From: Elysia marginata | Lineage: Eukaryota; Mollusca; Gastropoda; Plakobranchidae | Direction: 5' to 3' | Assembly (NCBI GenBank): GCA_019649035.1 | Contig: BMAT01013331.1 | Span: forward strand, 216,741 to 244,412 | Length of the DNA: 27,672 nucleotides | Shown: piece after piece, positions 1 through 10,624 of the stretch | Position numbering within the stretch: position 1 is the first letter of the stretch | How the letters are laid out: every line of letters begins with the position of its first letter | Notes under the pieces: generated by a model | Database searches by the model: none | What the model saw: the letters and a program-made list of their open reading frames with translations, nothing else | Told to the model about the DNA's origin: nothing | Program-made: the position numbers and the translations under genes

Positions 1-170
1 AAAAAAAAACAAATAAAAAAAAAAAACAAGTATAAGAGCCAGAGACAAACTTAACACTCGTAACTTTTTGAAACGCACCCATATAATACTGAGAGAGAAA
101 ACGGATTGTTAGGAAGAGCGAGCAAAGAAAAGGAGAAAGGCATGAGAAAAAAAAAGACTGAGGGAACAAC

Positions 171-190
171 AAAGAGAGAGAGACAGAGAG

Positions 191-221
<31 letters not shown>

Positions 222-236
222 AAGAGAGATAGAGTG
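171..236. repeat. (GA)n microsatellite, interrupted
   Basis: The tract is an almost pure purine run of GA dinucleotides on the + strand, broken by GAAA and GACA variants. It is one of at least eight GA-type arrays in the window. No gene is associated with it. Confidence 0.95.
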
Positions 237-959
237 GAATAGAAATTTATTTTGAACGGTAAAACATTAAGCAAAATGCCTTTTTCATTTGACCATTGAA
301 AAAAAGTCTCTATTCACATTCAAATCTTATCGTCTGGGAATATAATACTTTCGACTACATGTAATTGAATATGATTTGAATACCATACTAAGTTCTTTGA
401 ATATTCCATATCTGTTTAAAGAGAATCAAGAAAGCTTTTGAAAATTTAAAGTTAAAATTTCATATATGTAGAAGAAAAATTGCACGATATTTTTCATCAT
501 CCAAAATCAATAAGGTCAAGATTGTATATTTTGGATCTCATTTTATATGGAGATTCCTACAGTAAATGAAAACGGAAGTAAAATAAAGGAAGCAAGAAAG
601 TAGAGATTTAATCAGTTTGTTTTTTATACTTAATGATCTTTGACACAATTTCCAAAACCAGGTTGATTGCCAAATAAAATCAATGAATGCATTTCAAATA
701 CAAAGAAATATCGAGAAAGAGAAGATTCAAACAGGATAATTGATTAAACAAAAGTTTCCCATCTACAACTATAAAAGTTATACATAATTGTGTAACTATG
801 CCCATGACCACGCATTTTCGCGTGTCCACTTTTTCCTGCTAAGATTCAAAATAATGAGCGATAACGGAGCGAAGGTCAGAACAGTGCAACAACTTTACAC
901 AGCACAGTAACCCTCATGAAAGGACTCCACTTTAGACTCCAGCACTTTGAACTTACTTT
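237..959. other. AT-rich noncoding stretch
   Basis: No open frame, RNA gene or repeat that I can recognise. Base composition is AT-rich and stops occur in every frame. It probably belongs to the long intron inferred from the minus-strand exon at 18.9 kb. Confidence 0.5.
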
Positions 960-984
960 TTATTGTTAGCTGTGAGAGAAATGA

Positions 985-1215
985 TATTTCCCTGGCTTAA
1001 CTGATACCCCGATCAAGAGCGGACCTTTTCGAGAGGCCAATTAGCCCAGACCGTGTGGCGCGCTGAAAAAGTCACTCACTTGGTTTGCCAGCAGGGGATT
1101 TTGACAGCGAGCCGAATGTCACCATCTTGAATTTCACCCATTTCACAGGGGACAATTACGCTGTCAATATTGGAAAACGACAGAGCAACATCGCCCAGGC
1201 TTAAGACTCATTTTT
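985..1215. other. Higher-complexity noncoding block
   Basis: This block is clearly richer in GC and CpG than the sequence on either side and has no simple repeats, but no frame stays open across it. It could be a conserved noncoding element, an old transposon fragment or an unrecognised noncoding exon. Nothing in it lets me choose between these. Confidence 0.25.
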
Positions 1216-1407
1216 AGGTAGAGTGTCTAGGTGGAACACTTTACCAGTGAAATGGATATCAGAAAATACAATGAAAATATATGTTCAACAATTTGTGCTT
1301 TTCCAACTTTCCTGACGCAGCGAAAAGACAGACATGTTACGAAAGGTTATCAAATAACGGTGCGTAGGCGATAGATAGAGACTTATTATAAAGCAGCTAT
1401 TGATGGA

Positions 1408-1490
1408 GAGCGAGAGAGAGATAGAGAGAGAGAAAAAGAGATAGAGACAGACAAACAGACAGACAGAGAGATAGAAAAAAAGAGATAGAA
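1408..1490. repeat. (GA)n/(GACA)n microsatellite
   Basis: The array has interrupted GAGAGA runs followed by GACAGACA repeats on the + strand. The complementary strand reads as a Leu/Ser/Phe-rich open frame (1285-1536), which is an artefact of the repeat. Confidence 0.93.
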
Positions 1491-1955
1491 TACTTAGAGA
1501 GGACTGGGTATTAAAACTCAGACAGAACAAAAACAATACCGTTAGGCAGCGAAAAACGAGAAAAAGAGGGAAATAGAGAAACAGAGATAAAGAAAGAAAG
1601 CGGGAGGGACATAAAAAGAGAGTATGTAAGAGGAAATATTCTTATTTAAGAACTAAGAGAGTTGAAAATAACAGTATACAAAACCACACAATGCGATTGT
1701 GCAAGTGCATTCAAAATCGGAATGTTAAGCACACAAAAAGTTCAATCACATGCATTCGATAACAAGACATCGAAGCAATCGGCAACCTTCCTACAAGATT
1801 AGTAAACTAACAATATCCTTCTCTTGCCCTCTACCTGTCAGTTGCACATTTCATATTACGTTATATTATACTCAATCTATCCCCTCTTCTTGATTGCTAT
1901 GAAAGCAGAAAAGAAAATAGATACCGAAGCGAAGGGGTTAAGTAAATTATTTTGT
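1491..1955. other. Purine-rich then AT-rich noncoding DNA
   Basis: Positions 1545-1640 continue as a decayed purine-rich tract. The rest is unremarkable AT-rich sequence without coding potential or RNA genes. Confidence 0.45.
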
Positions 1956-2228
1956 TGCGCCGACTGCGGGGGGGCCTAGATAGCTCAGTTGGTAGAGGCC
2001 TCACTCCGTGGCCAAGAGGTCGCGGGTTCGAGCCTCACCCGAGCACAGTCCGGGCCCCTACTGGTTGGGTCGGTGTCAGTATAATGTGACCGGCTGAGGC
2101 TAAGTCATGGTATCCCCGCTAGTCTCTGGGTGGCAGCCCGTACATTGCCATTGGGACCCAAGCCCTGAGAGCATCTTTGAAGTGGAATTGGGCTTGTAAA
2201 AATACCCTTCAATTCATGCGCCGACTGC
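1956..2228 (+). mobile_element. tRNA-derived SINE with 12-bp target-site duplication
   Basis: The head resembles a tRNA gene. Box A (TAGCTCAGTTGG, 1981-1992) fits the RNA polymerase III consensus TRGYNNARNNGG at every position. Box B (GGTTCGAGCC, 2025-2034) also matches, and the spacing between the boxes is normal for a tRNA promoter. A body of roughly 170 bp unrelated to tRNA follows, ending in an AT-rich tail near 2200-2216. The whole unit is bracketed by an identical 12-bp direct repeat, TGCGCCGACTGC, at 1956-1967 and 2217-2228, as expected from target-primed insertion by a LINE partner. The element proper (1968-2216) is about 249 bp, starts with seven Gs, and encodes no protein. It is probably a pseudo-tRNA head rather than a working tRNA, because the T-arm pairs poorly and the body continues past it. 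Confidence 0.85.
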
Positions 2229-2316
2229 TGAACGATCATCAACCAGAATCAGAGTAGTGGTCTTGCCGTCCAGTGGACTCCCTTGACTTCTCATGATCAC
2301 AGCTACTTTCTGCATA

Positions 2317-2345
2317 CCACCCCCCCCCACACACACACTCTCTTC
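2317..2345. repeat. poly-C and (AC)n tract
   Basis: A run of nine Cs (2320-2328) is followed by about five AC dinucleotides and then CTCTCT. It is a simple-sequence compound microsatellite. Confidence 0.85.
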
Positions 2346-2389
2346 TAACCTCTCGTGCTAGGTATAGTTTTGCCTTTCAATAACATATT

Positions 2390-2548
2390 AAATTATTCGA
2401 ACTTTTTCAACCTCACCAGCAGCCAGCTGTAGCATCTCTCTGTCTCTCTCTGGGTTTTCGTAATATGTGCTTACTGCAATATCATCTTTGTCAATCATTT
2501 GTTTCGTCTCGATTTTACCATGATTCTTTCCAGCGACCAGCCGTAGCA

Positions 2549-2588
<40 letters not shown>

Positions 2589-2695
2589 ATTTCGTCTCGT
2601 GTGATCTGTATAATTAAGATCACAGTTTTCATTGTATGGAATTTTATAACTGCAAAATTTCCCTAGCAACTAGCTGCTAGACTATACTCTCTCTT
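2390..2695. repeat. Degenerate tandem repeat, period about 117 bp, with (TC)n core
   Basis: Three related segments begin near 2417, 2533 and 2663. Each has an AT-rich lead-in containing TTTTA or TTTTT, then an AGC-A/G-CCAGC-TGTAGCA-like motif, then a run of TC dinucleotides. In copies 1 and 2 the TC run is followed by a GTTTTCGT or GATTTCGT motif. The TC run is short and interrupted in copy 1, long and pure in copy 2 (2551-2585), and eroded in copy 3. The minus-strand open frame across it (2388-2669) shows the same repetition as QLAAGE and RLVAGK, but this reflects the DNA repeat and is not evidence of a protein. Confidence 0.6.
2551..2585. repeat. Pure (TC)n microsatellite
   Basis: Seventeen uninterrupted TC dinucleotides. 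This is the most expanded core of the surrounding tandem repeat and the most likely length-variable site here. Confidence 0.97.
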
Positions 2696-2776
2696 TTTCT
2701 ATTCTCTTTCCTTCTCTGTAGATGTTTTTGTCTCTGTCTGTCTTTCTCTCCCTCTCTGTCTCTGTATCTCTGTCAG
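2684..2776. repeat. Imperfect (TC)n/(TCTG)n tract
   Basis: Pyrimidine-rich simple sequence with TCTG and TCTC units on the + strand. A hydrophobic Leu/Ser/Val open frame that starts inside it (2722-2994) results from the repeat and is not a gene. Confidence 0.85.
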
Positions 2777-5020
2777 CACACTCTATAAACACCTCAATCA
2801 TATCGCTCATTATGTGCTGCCTCGTCTACTTTCCCCTTACGTTTGCTGTGTCTGATTCGAATTTAGATTTGTTTTTTAAATTAAGCATTTGGTTGTTCCC
2901 ATCTCGTCATCCCGTCATATCATTCGCTTTCACCCACAACCAAAACATTTCAAACAATCCTCATCTTTTAGAGCACATCTTACATATTAAATGAAAAAAA
3001 CACCTTCAGCTTAATATTTCTAGTACTATGCGCTGTAAAAAACAAAGACACCAAAAAAAAACAAAAAAAACCAACAACAATAACCCACGATTACCATCAA
3101 CATATTTAATATTACAGCAATAACACATTCTTACTGTTAGGTCGACATTTTGACAAGATGTTAAAAAAAAACTTTTCTACCAGCCCTTTCTTAACTTGAT
3201 TTTGAAAAAAAAATAAGTAAAGAATGTCGACTGTGACTAAAAAGGGGCAATTTATGGACAGTAAAATAAAAACCTTTTGTGACGATTGGCTGTTATTGAT
3301 ATTCCTTTAACACGCCATTCAGCAATCTTTATTCTTCTACAAAGACACTTAAGACAGGCAGTGGAAGACTAGCATCGGTATCCATAGCATACTCGATCTG
3401 TTATCTTAGTCCAATTCTTATGTTCTTCGGTGTATAAAAGAGGCATAAATGGTGAGGCTCTTATCGGAGAAACAAAATTAAATGAAAAAGATATGAAAAA
3501 GGATATATACTATAATAACAAAAAATATAAATTCTATTACCCAGTAGGTCTCGTTCTTTTCAAGAGGAAAGGACTAACCTCACAGTAATTACAAAATACT
3601 TTAACAAAAATTTATTAATGTGCATCCTAAACCCAAATTGATTATTGAAACTGTTAAATGCGAGACCAAAATCTAGTCCTATCACAATTTGTGTCTAACA
3701 AAGGAACTCAATATTTGATTTGAACACTTTTAAGTTAACGTTGTACTCATTCTGTGCCAAGCAACCTGCAACCTACTTAAAATATATTCGGATTTTCCCG
3801 TCCTTTTAAAATCTGAACTCAACGGCGTGCACCTGTTACAGGCTAATTCCCAATGGATGGAATTCCCAGTCCCATGTTCTCCCTCTCGGCATCTTGTTTA
3901 CACACCGATATTTTCTTGTTATCAAAACACATTTTCATATTTATTGACATGTTCATGGAAATTTAGATGAAAAAGATGTTCGCTGAGACATGTGTCTAGA
4001 TGTCTACTCAGCATGGCCATCGTGATGTATAACGTCTTCAGATGCAAAGAGAGTTTTAAAAGAAATGGAAAATTATTGAAGTTTACACAAACTTTTGCTT
4101 TGTAAAGTCTACATGCAGTTTTATAATCAGACTGAAAAAAAAAATTAGTTCCGTTATGATTTTGTACAAAATACCTAGTGGGTTCCGTTATGGAATAATA
4201 AGCCAGGTGCACAAAAGAAAGGTCGATTTTTAAAAGCTTTCAAATGCGAACTTGGGTGACAAATGTCTAAGTAGCAGTACGAAAAATGACCCTCAGATTG
4301 CAAGTCTTCGAGCAAATTTGAGGAATTTGAAGTATTACGAAAGGGTTGAAAAGTAGAGTCCAGTCTCTTGGTAATGAGCTCCCTAAACATGTAAAATCTA
4401 CCAATCCAAGGAAACAGTTGTCTTCAAAATGAAGTGTACATTCAACTTATGCTTCTGCACTCGATATTCATCACTATGTGAGCCACTCAAAATTCCGAAT
4501 CTTGCGTTTTCTTTCTTTTTTTTTTTAAATCTCCACTATTTATTTTATTGCGGCTCGTTACACTTTGATCTATCTTTCATATGTTTGATTAGCATGACCT
4601 AATAGTTCTTTAAAACTAAGACCCTTTCTTATTTAAAAGCTGGTATGTGCTTCTATACTGCCTATCTGTCTGTCAACCTGTCTGTGTCTATTGTATTCCT
4701 TTTGTTGTCTCAGTTCTGTTTTCTCGCTTTCTATCTTTGCCTTCTGATGACAAATCGGTGTAAACAAGCATAGTTACACATTTATATTTAACAATTAATT
4801 CAACTTGGAAATTGAGTGGTTAATTTCACGTTAAACTCTTTGAAAGTGTGAAGTAAAAGGAAGGCGAGAACTGGTTACTTGATATAAGCTTCACGATTTT
4901 GGGAACTTTGAGGTCATTCAGGAACATCAAAGATACCAACAGGAAACGCCAAGCTCCTTTGTCTAAAACCCCGCAAGTTGGAGAGAAGGTTAAAGGAAAA
5001 AGGGGAATGGAAAGAAGAAA
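2777..5020. other. AT-rich noncoding stretch
   Basis: No gene, tRNA or transposon signature is visible. The sequence has many homopolymeric A runs, for example near 3050-3070. Short open frames here (3922-4212, 4175-4390) overlap one another on the same strand and resemble no known family. A small patch at 3830-3910 contains a forkhead-type site TGTTTACA (3895-3902) and a palindromic GGAATTCCC (3859-3867), but isolated matches like these are expected by chance. Confidence 0.5.
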
Positions 5021-5027
5021 AAGGTAA

Positions 5028-5103
5028 GAATAGGAGAAAGAGAAAAAGTATACATAGAGAGAGATAGAGAGAGAGAGAAAGAGAGACAGAGAGAGACGGG
5101 AGA
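5028..5103. repeat. (GA)n microsatellite, interrupted
   Basis: The purine-only tract has GAGATAGAGAG and GAGACAGAG variants and is preceded by a wider purine-rich zone from about 4980. Confidence 0.92.
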
Positions 5104-6120
5104 AAGGATGTGGTAAATTAAAAGAAAACGCTATTCTCCTCCCAATGACCCTAAGTTTACTGTCTTACAGTTTATAGCCCCTTCCTTAATCCTTGCGTAA
5201 CTGCCTGGATTCAAATATAGATTAACCTGTAAATAGCCCACAGCATGAAATAAACAAAAACAAAACAAAAAGCATCTTTCTACGACAAAATCTATCAAGT
5301 AAAAACTGAAAAAAGAACGCATGTAATGAACAGTTTGATGTAAAACATCTCCTCTGTTGCTTTACTTACATGAAACGGTAAGTTCCTCAGTTGTCGAATT
5401 ATAAAGATATGCATTCGGCTAATTAAAGGTCTGTCTCTAGAAACTCACGGAGAAGAATGTGCACGTGCATCGCCTCTCAGACGGTCACGCATGAGTGATC
5501 AACACAGCGGGACGCTCATGCTCACAAGAGGAAAGGTTCTTCAATCGTGCCAAAATTACAGAAGGCATGCACAATTGTGCTGTTTAGCCTACACCCCTTT
5601 TAACCCTTGGACTCGCGCTTAAGGACATTTTGATGGGCAATTAAAGGCTAAGGCGCTAAAGTCTAAAACTTAACCTGCAATCGTAACAAAAAAAAAAAAC
5701 ATCATGCGATACATTTAAAATAAAACCAAAATTATGTTCGATGTATAAAAAAACTTTACATCTTAACATAAAGCTTTGAGACAATTGAGGAAACATGAAA
5801 GCCAAAGAGTAGGTTTTAACATTACAACCCTAAAATGGAAGAAAATACTCGAAAAAAAAAACCCTACACGGACTATATTTAATGCCATTTTATGTTTTTG
5901 TATCTTACAGCCTATTAAAAGAACCCACATAAATTTGATAACTTTTATTGCGAAAAGCATGTCTTCGAAAAAATCAAAGATAGTAAACAGGAGTCAGAAA
6001 GTAAGAAGCGGGGTGAACGCACAAAAAAAAATTAATAAAAGTGAATAAAAAAAAGAACTTTTTTTTAAAGAAAAGTATTACACACAGTCAAAAAAATAGT
6101 AAAATCTGATAGGTATGGGA
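5104..6120. other. AT-rich noncoding stretch with one palindromic E-box
   Basis: No coding region is supported. Positions 5430-5650 have normal complexity and include the palindrome TGCACGTGCA (5460-5469), whose centre is a CACGTG E-box. The remainder is A-rich, including near-homopolymeric runs around 5690 and 6030-6060. Opposed open frames at 5763-5960 and 5776-6048 overlap and look random. Confidence 0.4.
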
Positions 6121-6126
6121 TGCGTA

Positions 6127-6358
6127 AAAGAGAGCGAGAGCGAGAAAAAGAAAGAGTAAGAGCGAGAAAAAGAAAGCGTAAGAGCGAGAGAGAGACAGAT
6201 AGAGACAGAGAGACAGAGAAAGAGAGAGAGCGAGATAGATAGATGGATAGATAGATAGAGAGAGAGAGAGGGAGAGAGAGACATAGAGAGGGAGAAAGTG
6301 GAGGGAGAGAGAGAGCGAGAGAGAGAGCGAGAGAGAGAGAGAGAGAGAGAGAAAGTAC
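6127..6358. repeat. Long compound purine microsatellite (GAGCGA / GACA / GATA / GA)
   Basis: More than 220 bp of nearly continuous purines on the + strand. It contains successive domains of GAGCGAGA, AGACAGAGA, GATAGATG and pure GA repeats (about 6320-6352). The minus strand reads as two overlapping, almost pure Leu/Ser open frames (6078-6284 and 6088-6504). These are repeat artefacts: they use the same repeat in different frames and show no other sequence content. Confidence 0.95.
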
Positions 6359-6890
6359 AGACAGTCAGGCAGATATACAGAAATCAGAAAAGAGAAAGGG
6401 AGAAAAAAGGGTGAGGTATTACTATGGATACGCTGATAGAAGAAATAAAAGAGCACAATAAAGTGTAACAATGCTATAACTTCTTCCTCCTCAACTATAC
6501 CCACGTAGACAACAGCAATACGAGGCTAAAATGCCAGGTGCGCTGGACAAGGAGCTCTAAATAACACGGTCGTCAGGTGTTTGGAGCTTTCTCAGTCATA
6601 GCGACCACTTGAACTTTCCCCCAGCCAACACTAACTTGCCTGTTGGTCACTTCGATCAGAAATCGATACAGTACTACAAACAGGTAGTAGCGAAGATCAT
6701 ATGTCTACAGTGATGCATAATAGAGTCCATTTCTTGGTCATAATTTCAATTACAATAGTTTGTAAACATACCTGAACCTGGTACACATACTTAATATAGA
6801 GGAAACTATAGGGTTTATAAAGCAGAATTTTAGGTTGGCGTAACACACTGCATAAGGTACATAAATATGTAGATGTCCAAGGGGGCGACA
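6359..6890. other. Noncoding stretch without recognised features
   Basis: AT-rich with a slightly higher-complexity part at 6520-6670. No repeat, RNA or coding signal stands out. Confidence 0.4.
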
Positions 6891-6932
6891 GATAGAAAGA
6901 GAGACACAAACAGAGACAGAGAAACAGACAAA
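6891..6932. repeat. Short decayed GA/CA purine-rich repeat
   Basis: Interrupted GAGA, CACA and GACA units form a brief eroded microsatellite. Confidence 0.7.
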
Positions 6933-7179
6933 TTTACAGGCCCAAAGAACAATTAATTAGGAGAATAAGTTCAGTAGAGAAAGAAGTATAGAGCCAGAGG
7001 AAAAAAAACGATATAGAACAAGATAGGAGATATCTTCAGACAAAGATGGAAACAGAACCAAATCAAAAGAATGAAGTAATCAAGCAAGGAAGGCAGATTA
7101 GGCGACAAGACTGCAATGCCGAAAAAGCGAGAAGAAAACCTGACAACGCTAACATGCCATACACAGATTTAGTGTATGA

Positions 7180-7450
7180 AATCCTCGACCATGGCATTAC
7201 ACGGTTGTGATAAACCCTGTCCTTCTAGCCTGTGGTGGGTGTCTGAGTGACGACATTAGACAGAAAATCGATCGCCTCAGCTCCTAACATAATTAGCTGT
7301 CTATTTATCATGGCAGACATTAGCAAACAAATCATGTAATTGTTGACTGACCTCTCCTCCAGGCTCTCCCTTGATTATCTTAGCCCAAGACTTTGTTAAG
7401 TAAACCTTAACTGACTCGAGGCTAGCTAATCAAGGCAGTACTAAAATATG
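7180..7450. promoter_or_regulatory. Candidate conserved noncoding / enhancer block
   Basis: The block stands out from its surroundings by balanced base composition and the absence of simple repeats. It carries a homeodomain core TAATTAG (7290-7296) followed by a MEF2-like CTATTTAT (7301-7308), and a TAATCAA motif (7427-7433). All frames contain stops. It lies in what I infer to be the first intron of the minus-strand gene, a common place for enhancers. The call depends on motif matches by eye and would be strengthened only by conservation between species. Confidence 0.28.
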
Positions 7451-9000
7451 AAGTCAGTGCTGGAAAATCGAGAGATTATACTTTTTGGTGTTTCCCTTTA
7501 TCAAAACCATTCCAATCCACATTAATTAAAACCGAGAGGTTATAAAAAAAACCAAGCTATGAAAAAAAAACCTGTGTCTCGCGATTTGTACTTACTGTTT
7601 TGATTTATTGTGTCAGTTTTGTTTATCTTATAAAATATAAAACTAAAATGCAAACCTCTCTAGAGCACGCAGAATGGCATTTAATAGTTTGTTTTGATAC
7701 TTCATGCAGTAAGAAGAAAGAATAGAAGAAATAGAAAACATATCAACAAAATGAAAAAAAAATATCATAACCTCCTTAGACTAAAGCTGACTCGAAACAG
7801 GTGGGCATGCCTTATAAAGCAAAAAAAAATTAAAGAGAAAAAAAACATGAAAGAAACAGGGAAATATTCATACCAGGACAACACATGAATAACCCTGTGT
7901 AGAGATTTGGATTAGGGCACAACATAAACGCATTTATTAATAATATTTCAATCACACTGAGACATATCGGCACCGCCTTATACAACCATGTAACACGATT
8001 CTCTGTTGTGTAAAGCACCAGGGTCTCTATGTCAGGGCTTGTACTTTCCCTGTCCTCATAGAAGGGACCCATTCATGTAATTTTTTTCGACAAGGCACCT
8101 GCAACCGTAAGGTATCAATATGAGCAATGGTATCTTAAAACTGATTTACATTTCACTAATCTTCTTTCTGTCGCGCATATAAAGGACAAGGGAAAAAAAA
8201 GAATTTGTTTTGAATGCAGCGCCGAAACATCGAGACGAGAAAGAGAAAGAAGAGGAAAAAAAGAGGGAAAGAGGGCGATATAAAATTATCAAAAGCAAAG
8301 GAAGAACTTCTGGACATGTAATCAGACAAGAACGTATGTTGAAGCTGTCTTGTAAACCAGATATAATTATACTGAAAGAAAGGTAAGCGCTCTTTCTTTA
8401 AAAGAAAATAAAACTAGATTTAGAAAGTGCATCCATTCACGATCTTGATGATCTTTCGATAAACGTAGTCAACTTATCGGTAAAAATAAATGTGGTTAAT
8501 CTTGTGAAGATTCTTCTAAATAGGATGTAGTTGTTGAGAGTTCCGAGAGGCGAGAGTAATGGTTACACTTCTAGTTTTATCTCTTTATAAATTACTCGAG
8601 CGCACCGCGCAAAACTCAGCCAAGACAATTCTAGCACAGAAACGCAAGCTGGTTTAGACCCTGACAAGTTCTTGAGCACATCATTGATCCATTCAATTAG
8701 AGTTCCCGTTTCTATTTAAGACATGGGTACTTGTTGCGATTCTCTTATCGCAATGTATGGAAAATAATTTTACCTAGAACTAGTGGCAGTGTTAGGCGCA
8801 CTTTTAGTTGGGCATTTTAATGACTTATCGTTCTCATAGGTGCTACTCTGTCATCGTTGGTCTTAGTGTTGTTGTTTCTATTTTCTTTTTCTTGTTCTTC
8901 TTTCCATTTTTTGTTGTTGTCGCTGTTGTTCGTGTTCTCTGTAAGGTTTTGATCTGACGTTAGCCACAGCATCTTAATGCAACCAAAGTGATACATAGAT
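7451..9000. other. AT-rich noncoding stretch
   Basis: No gene is supported. A purine-rich but non-periodic patch lies at 8235-8280. Small open frames at 7694-7888 (Lys/Asn-rich) and 7830-8072 overlap on opposite strands and show no family resemblance. Confidence 0.45.
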
Positions 9001-9006
9001 TGGGGG

Positions 9007-9076
9007 TACACAGAGGGAGAGAGGAAGAAGGAGAGAGAAGGTGAGAGAGACATAGAAAGAGAGAGCGAGAGCGATG
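9007..9076. repeat. Imperfect (GA)n microsatellite
   Basis: GAGAGA runs are interrupted by GGAAGAAG, CATAGAAA and GCGAGAGCGA. Confidence 0.88.
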
Positions 9077-9154
9077 AGGAAATCGAGTAAGAAAAAACAA
9101 CAAACAACTTACATGTATTAACACAGTTGGTTCTCACTTCAACTTATCATTTAG

Positions 9155-9155
9155 A

Positions 9156-9188
<33 letters not shown>
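9155..9188. repeat. (AAT)n microsatellite
   Basis: About ten uninterrupted AAT trinucleotides. Confidence 0.97.
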
Positions 9189-9189
<1 letters not shown>

Positions 9190-10620
9190 GAACACAAATA
9201 CCCCAGCGGCTAAAAGAATGTCATGCTTTGGTAGTAAGTCAGAGGTTCAGAAGTAAATGTCTTCTCTGCCAGCCGAGTTTCATTGACTACCCGTCTAACG
9301 TTGCCACTGTCTATACTCTCAACACCATCTGGTTTAGTAACTGGCTCTACGCTCAATTAGAAACCAACTAGAGTGATGACCATTTCACGTTTGAACGATA
9401 TAGTGGCTTTTTTTAAACCACTACCGGTTGGTCAGTATTTACATGATAAAAGTCTACAGCCATCGTTAAGAGCCAGGATCCCATCTTTTGTATTGTCCTT
9501 GATTTTGCTGGTTGTCATAGTGAACAGGAGAGATAATTGATGGCTGTGGAAATAAGCCTGGTTAAGTGGTTAGTTTAGGTACATAGAGACATGTCTCGAA
9601 GGGTTTCTAGCAATTGATGTATCTACTCCGTTGAGGCATTACTTAGGCTTTCGTTTCTTTCATTTTTTGACGGCTGGTTTTATATCAACTCTGTTAATGC
9701 TGTTATGCTGTTTCGTTTCACTTCTCGGCCTGTGTGTTTTCCATCAAGATTTGTCTTCATCTTGCCCCCCCCCCCCTCCACTCATCCCTTTTGTCTCTCT
9801 CCTATCCTTCATTTTATTTGTTTCTCTCTATATAGGCCATTTTAGGACAAATGTCTACTTTAAACAACTTTGACTTTTAAAATGAGTATGCAAAATAAAG
9901 TTTAATGACGAATTGTCACTGATAACTGAAACTCTACGTTTAATTTACTGAATACAGTTATTTTTAGGAATAATTTCGTAACTGAAGGAAAAAATAGATG
10001 TGACAGTAAAACTTGCACAAAGTGTTATGGACACACTATTCTTTAAACGTGACATTGACACTCATGCAAACCGTCTTATGGGCACACTGAAAAACAGAAT
10101 AATCATTTTACATCCACCTTTAGAATTTCGCAGAAAATATAAAGGTCAATAGCTTCCGCTCTAAATGTAGTATAAATTCATAAGTTTTAATCCAATTTTC
10201 TTCTATCCAGCAGACTTAACAGCTTATGTTATGTCAAGAAACTATCCATTGATCAAACGCTATCATTATTCAGAAACGGTTGTCCATTATTTATTTTTTA
10301 AAAAGCGGTGCCACTGACATCTATGATTAGGCTACGAAAAATTAGAGAGCATACGTGGTTGTCTAAAGATTGGGCAATAAAGAATCGTTCTGGACGTTAA
10401 AAAAATTTAGATTTGATAGCGCGGTGTTGGCGGTGGATACAACTGACTCAACTTATCCTCATTAACATTACCTCAGGTTTTTATAACCCTCGTTATAACT
10501 AGCCGTGTCATGTATAGAGCGGAAGCAGAAAAACTTAAAAAAAAAATAATACGACCAATAATAATAAAAACACTAACAACAATTGTGTTATATTAATTCA
10601 TTTTTATACACTATATTAAT
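9189..10620. other. Noncoding stretch; poly-C run at 9765-9776
   Basis: Positions 9200-9560 are of ordinary complexity without an open frame. A 12-base C run lies at 9765-9776. An AAT/AAC-rich patch at 10556-10584 resembles the tract on the far side of the SINE that follows. No RNA gene or protein-coding region is recognised. Confidence 0.45.
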
Positions 10621-10624
10621 TAAT

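Noticed and set aside
1285..1536. 83-codon minus-strand frame with hydrophobic Leu/Ser/Phe content resembling membrane segments
   Set aside because: It is the translation of a (GA)n/(GACA)n microsatellite complement.
1975..2045. tRNA gene
   Set aside because: A and B boxes are present, but the T-arm pairs poorly, a long non-tRNA body follows and a 12-bp target duplication encloses the whole unit, so it is a SINE head.
2388..2669. Minus-strand frame with RERERERER and repeated LAAGE/LVAGK phrases
   Set aside because: Explained by a degenerate DNA tandem repeat with a TC/GA core; no independent coding evidence.
6078..6504. Two overlapping minus-strand open frames rich in Leu and Ser
   Set aside because: They translate the same purine microsatellite in different frames; the sequence has no content apart from the repeat.
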